A stretch of DNA of 5,076 nt, taken from assembly GCA_036382905.1 (NCBI GenBank), contig DASVPL010000150.1, positions 1-5,076 of the forward strand, given 5' to 3'. A program made the translations under genes and the position numbers. The DNA comes from AC-37 sp036382905. GTDB lineage: Bacteria; Actinomycetota; Thermoleophilia; Solirubrobacterales; Thermoleophilaceae. Shown one piece after another: positions 4,182-5,076 of the stretch (its first letter is position 1; each line of letters starts with the position of its first letter). The notes below the pieces were generated by a model. The model saw only the letters and a program-made list of their open reading frames with translations, did no database searches and was not told the origin of the DNA.

Positions 4182-5076
4182 CTAACCGTGGATCAGCCAG
4201 CCGTCCGCGGCGCGGGCGGCCTCCATCACGGCCTCGGGGAAGGCCGGGTGCGGGTGGATCGTCCGCGCCACCTCGCTGTAGCCGCCCTCGAGGTCGCGCG
4301 CGACCACCAGCTCGCTGATGAGGTCGGCGGCCTTCGCCGCGACGATGTGGCCGCCGAGCAGCTCTCCGTACTCGGCGTCGCCGACGATCTTCACCATGCC
4401 GGTCCGGTCGCCGTAGACCGTGGGCGCCCCCACGGCGCTGATCGGCACCTTGCCGATCACGACGTCGCGGCCCTCGTCGCGTGCCTCCTTCTCGGTCATC
4501 CCGAAGCTGGCGACCTGCGGGTGGCAGAAGGTGGCGGCGGGCACGAAGCGGTAGTCGATCGGGTGCGTCTCCTTGCCGGCGGCATCCTCCGCGGCGATCA
4601 CGCCCTCGTCGGATGCCTTGTGCGCCAGCGCTGGTCCGCGGACCATGTCGCCGATCGCGTAGACGCCGTCGACCGACGTCCGCAGGGCGCCGTCGACCTC
4701 GACCAGGCCGCGCTCGTCGGTCTTCACCTTCGCGTCCTTCAAGCCGAGGTCCTCGAGGTCGGGACCGCGGCCCGCGGCGATGCACACGTACTCGAACGAG
4801 TGCTCTTCGCCGCCGTAGGTCAGCCGCACCTCACTCTCGCCGGCCTCGGCGTTCTCCACGTTCGCGCCGGTGATGATCTCGATGTTCTGCTTCTTCAGCT
4901 CGCGCGCGGCGATCTTGGAGATCTCCTCATCCTCGAGCGGCAGGATCTGGTCGAGCGCCTCGAGCAGCACGACCTCGGTGCCGAGCCGCCCAAACGCGGA
5001 CGCGACCTCCGTGCCCGAGGCGCCGGCGCCGATCACCGCGATCCGCTTCGGCAGGTGGTCGATCGCCCACATGGTC
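4182..5076 (-). CDS. lpdA: Dihydrolipoamide dehydrogenase (E3), C-terminal part
   Basis: This is the C-terminal 297 or so residues of a flavoprotein of about 460 residues; the N-terminal FAD-binding half with the redox CxxxxC lies beyond base 5076. E3 reoxidises dihydrolipoyl-E2 with NAD+ in the pyruvate dehydrogenase and related complexes. Numbering from the Met at 5072, seen: the NAD-binding VIGAGASGTEVASAFGRLG (13-31), with Glu38 at the end of the second strand as expected for NAD rather than NADP; YAIGDMVRGPALAHKASDEG (138-157), the second FAD contact; a dimerisation domain from about 175 (CHPQVASFGMTEKEA, 183-197); and IHPHPAFPEAV (272-282), whose His275 and Glu280 match the catalytic dyad. 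The protein ends WLIHG-stop. It lies on the same strand as, and in the neighbourhood of, pdhA-pdhB, supporting a role in that complex, though separated from them by the HxlR/MFS pair. Mercuric or glutathione reductase is ruled out by the E3-type C-terminus. Confidence 0.94.
   Translation of the reverse strand, partial: TMWAIDHLPKRIAVIGAGASGTEVASAFGRLGTEVVLLEALDQILPLEDEEISKIAARELKKQNIEIITGANVENAEAGESEVRLTYGGEEHSFEYVCIAAGRGPDLEDLGLKDAKVKTDERGLVEVDGALRTSVDGVYAIGDMVRGPALAHKASDEGVIAAEDAAGKETHPIDYRFVPAATFCHPQVASFGMTEKEARDEGRDVVIGKVPISAVGAPTVYGDRTGMVKIVGDAEYGELLGGHIVAAKAADLISELVVARDLEGGYSEVARTIHPHPAFPEAVMEAARAADGWLIHG

Noticed and set aside
4093..4785. 230-codon minus-strand frame overlapping lpdA
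   Set aside because: Almost entirely Arg/Gly/Ala/Asp; it is a shifted frame of lpdA, which carries the catalytic and cofactor motifs.

Overview
The window looks like chromosomal DNA from a very GC-rich bacterium, most likely a high-GC actinobacterium. The pyruvate dehydrogenase-type E1 alpha/E1 beta pair and the strong G/C preference at third codon positions suggest Thermoleophilia/Solirubrobacterales-like, but that placement is an impression, not a proof. There are six protein genes and almost no non-coding DNA. No RNA genes, CRISPR array, insertion sequence or long repeat is visible.

Right end (3650-5076, minus strand): the C-terminal two thirds of a dihydrolipoamide dehydrogenase (E3, lpdA) runs in from beyond the window. 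It is followed by a small DsbA/HCCA-isomerase-like thioredoxin-fold gene. That gene is odd: a strong Shine-Dalgarno and its conserved first strand lie upstream of any usable start codon.

Middle (1642-3619): a divergent pair consists of an HxlR-family repressor (minus) and a 14-helix DHA2-type MFS exporter (plus). Their short shared region holds two oppositely directed sigma70-like promoters, an imperfect dyad between them, and a near-palindrome of 25 bp that overlaps the exporter -10. This is the usual layout for a self-contained drug or metabolite efflux switch. The promoter geometry implies a leaderless repressor mRNA starting at the ATG at 2130.

Left end (1-1612, minus strand): pyruvate dehydrogenase E1 alpha (pdhA) is followed, with a one-base stop/start overlap, by E1 beta (pdhB), which leaves the window. 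pdhA follows the repressor on the same strand after 29 bp, with no obvious promoter of its own, so E1 may be transcribed from the repressor promoter. The E1 alpha has two unusual extensions: an N-terminal hydrophobic segment and a long acidic C-terminal tail.

Taken together, E3, E1 alpha and E1 beta are parts of one 2-oxoacid dehydrogenase complex (pyruvate to acetyl-CoA), split by an HxlR/MFS cassette. I see no clear evidence of a wholly new defence or mobile system. The best leads are the possible membrane-anchored E1 alpha, the start-less DsbA-like gene, and the possible coupling of E1 expression to the HxlR repressor.
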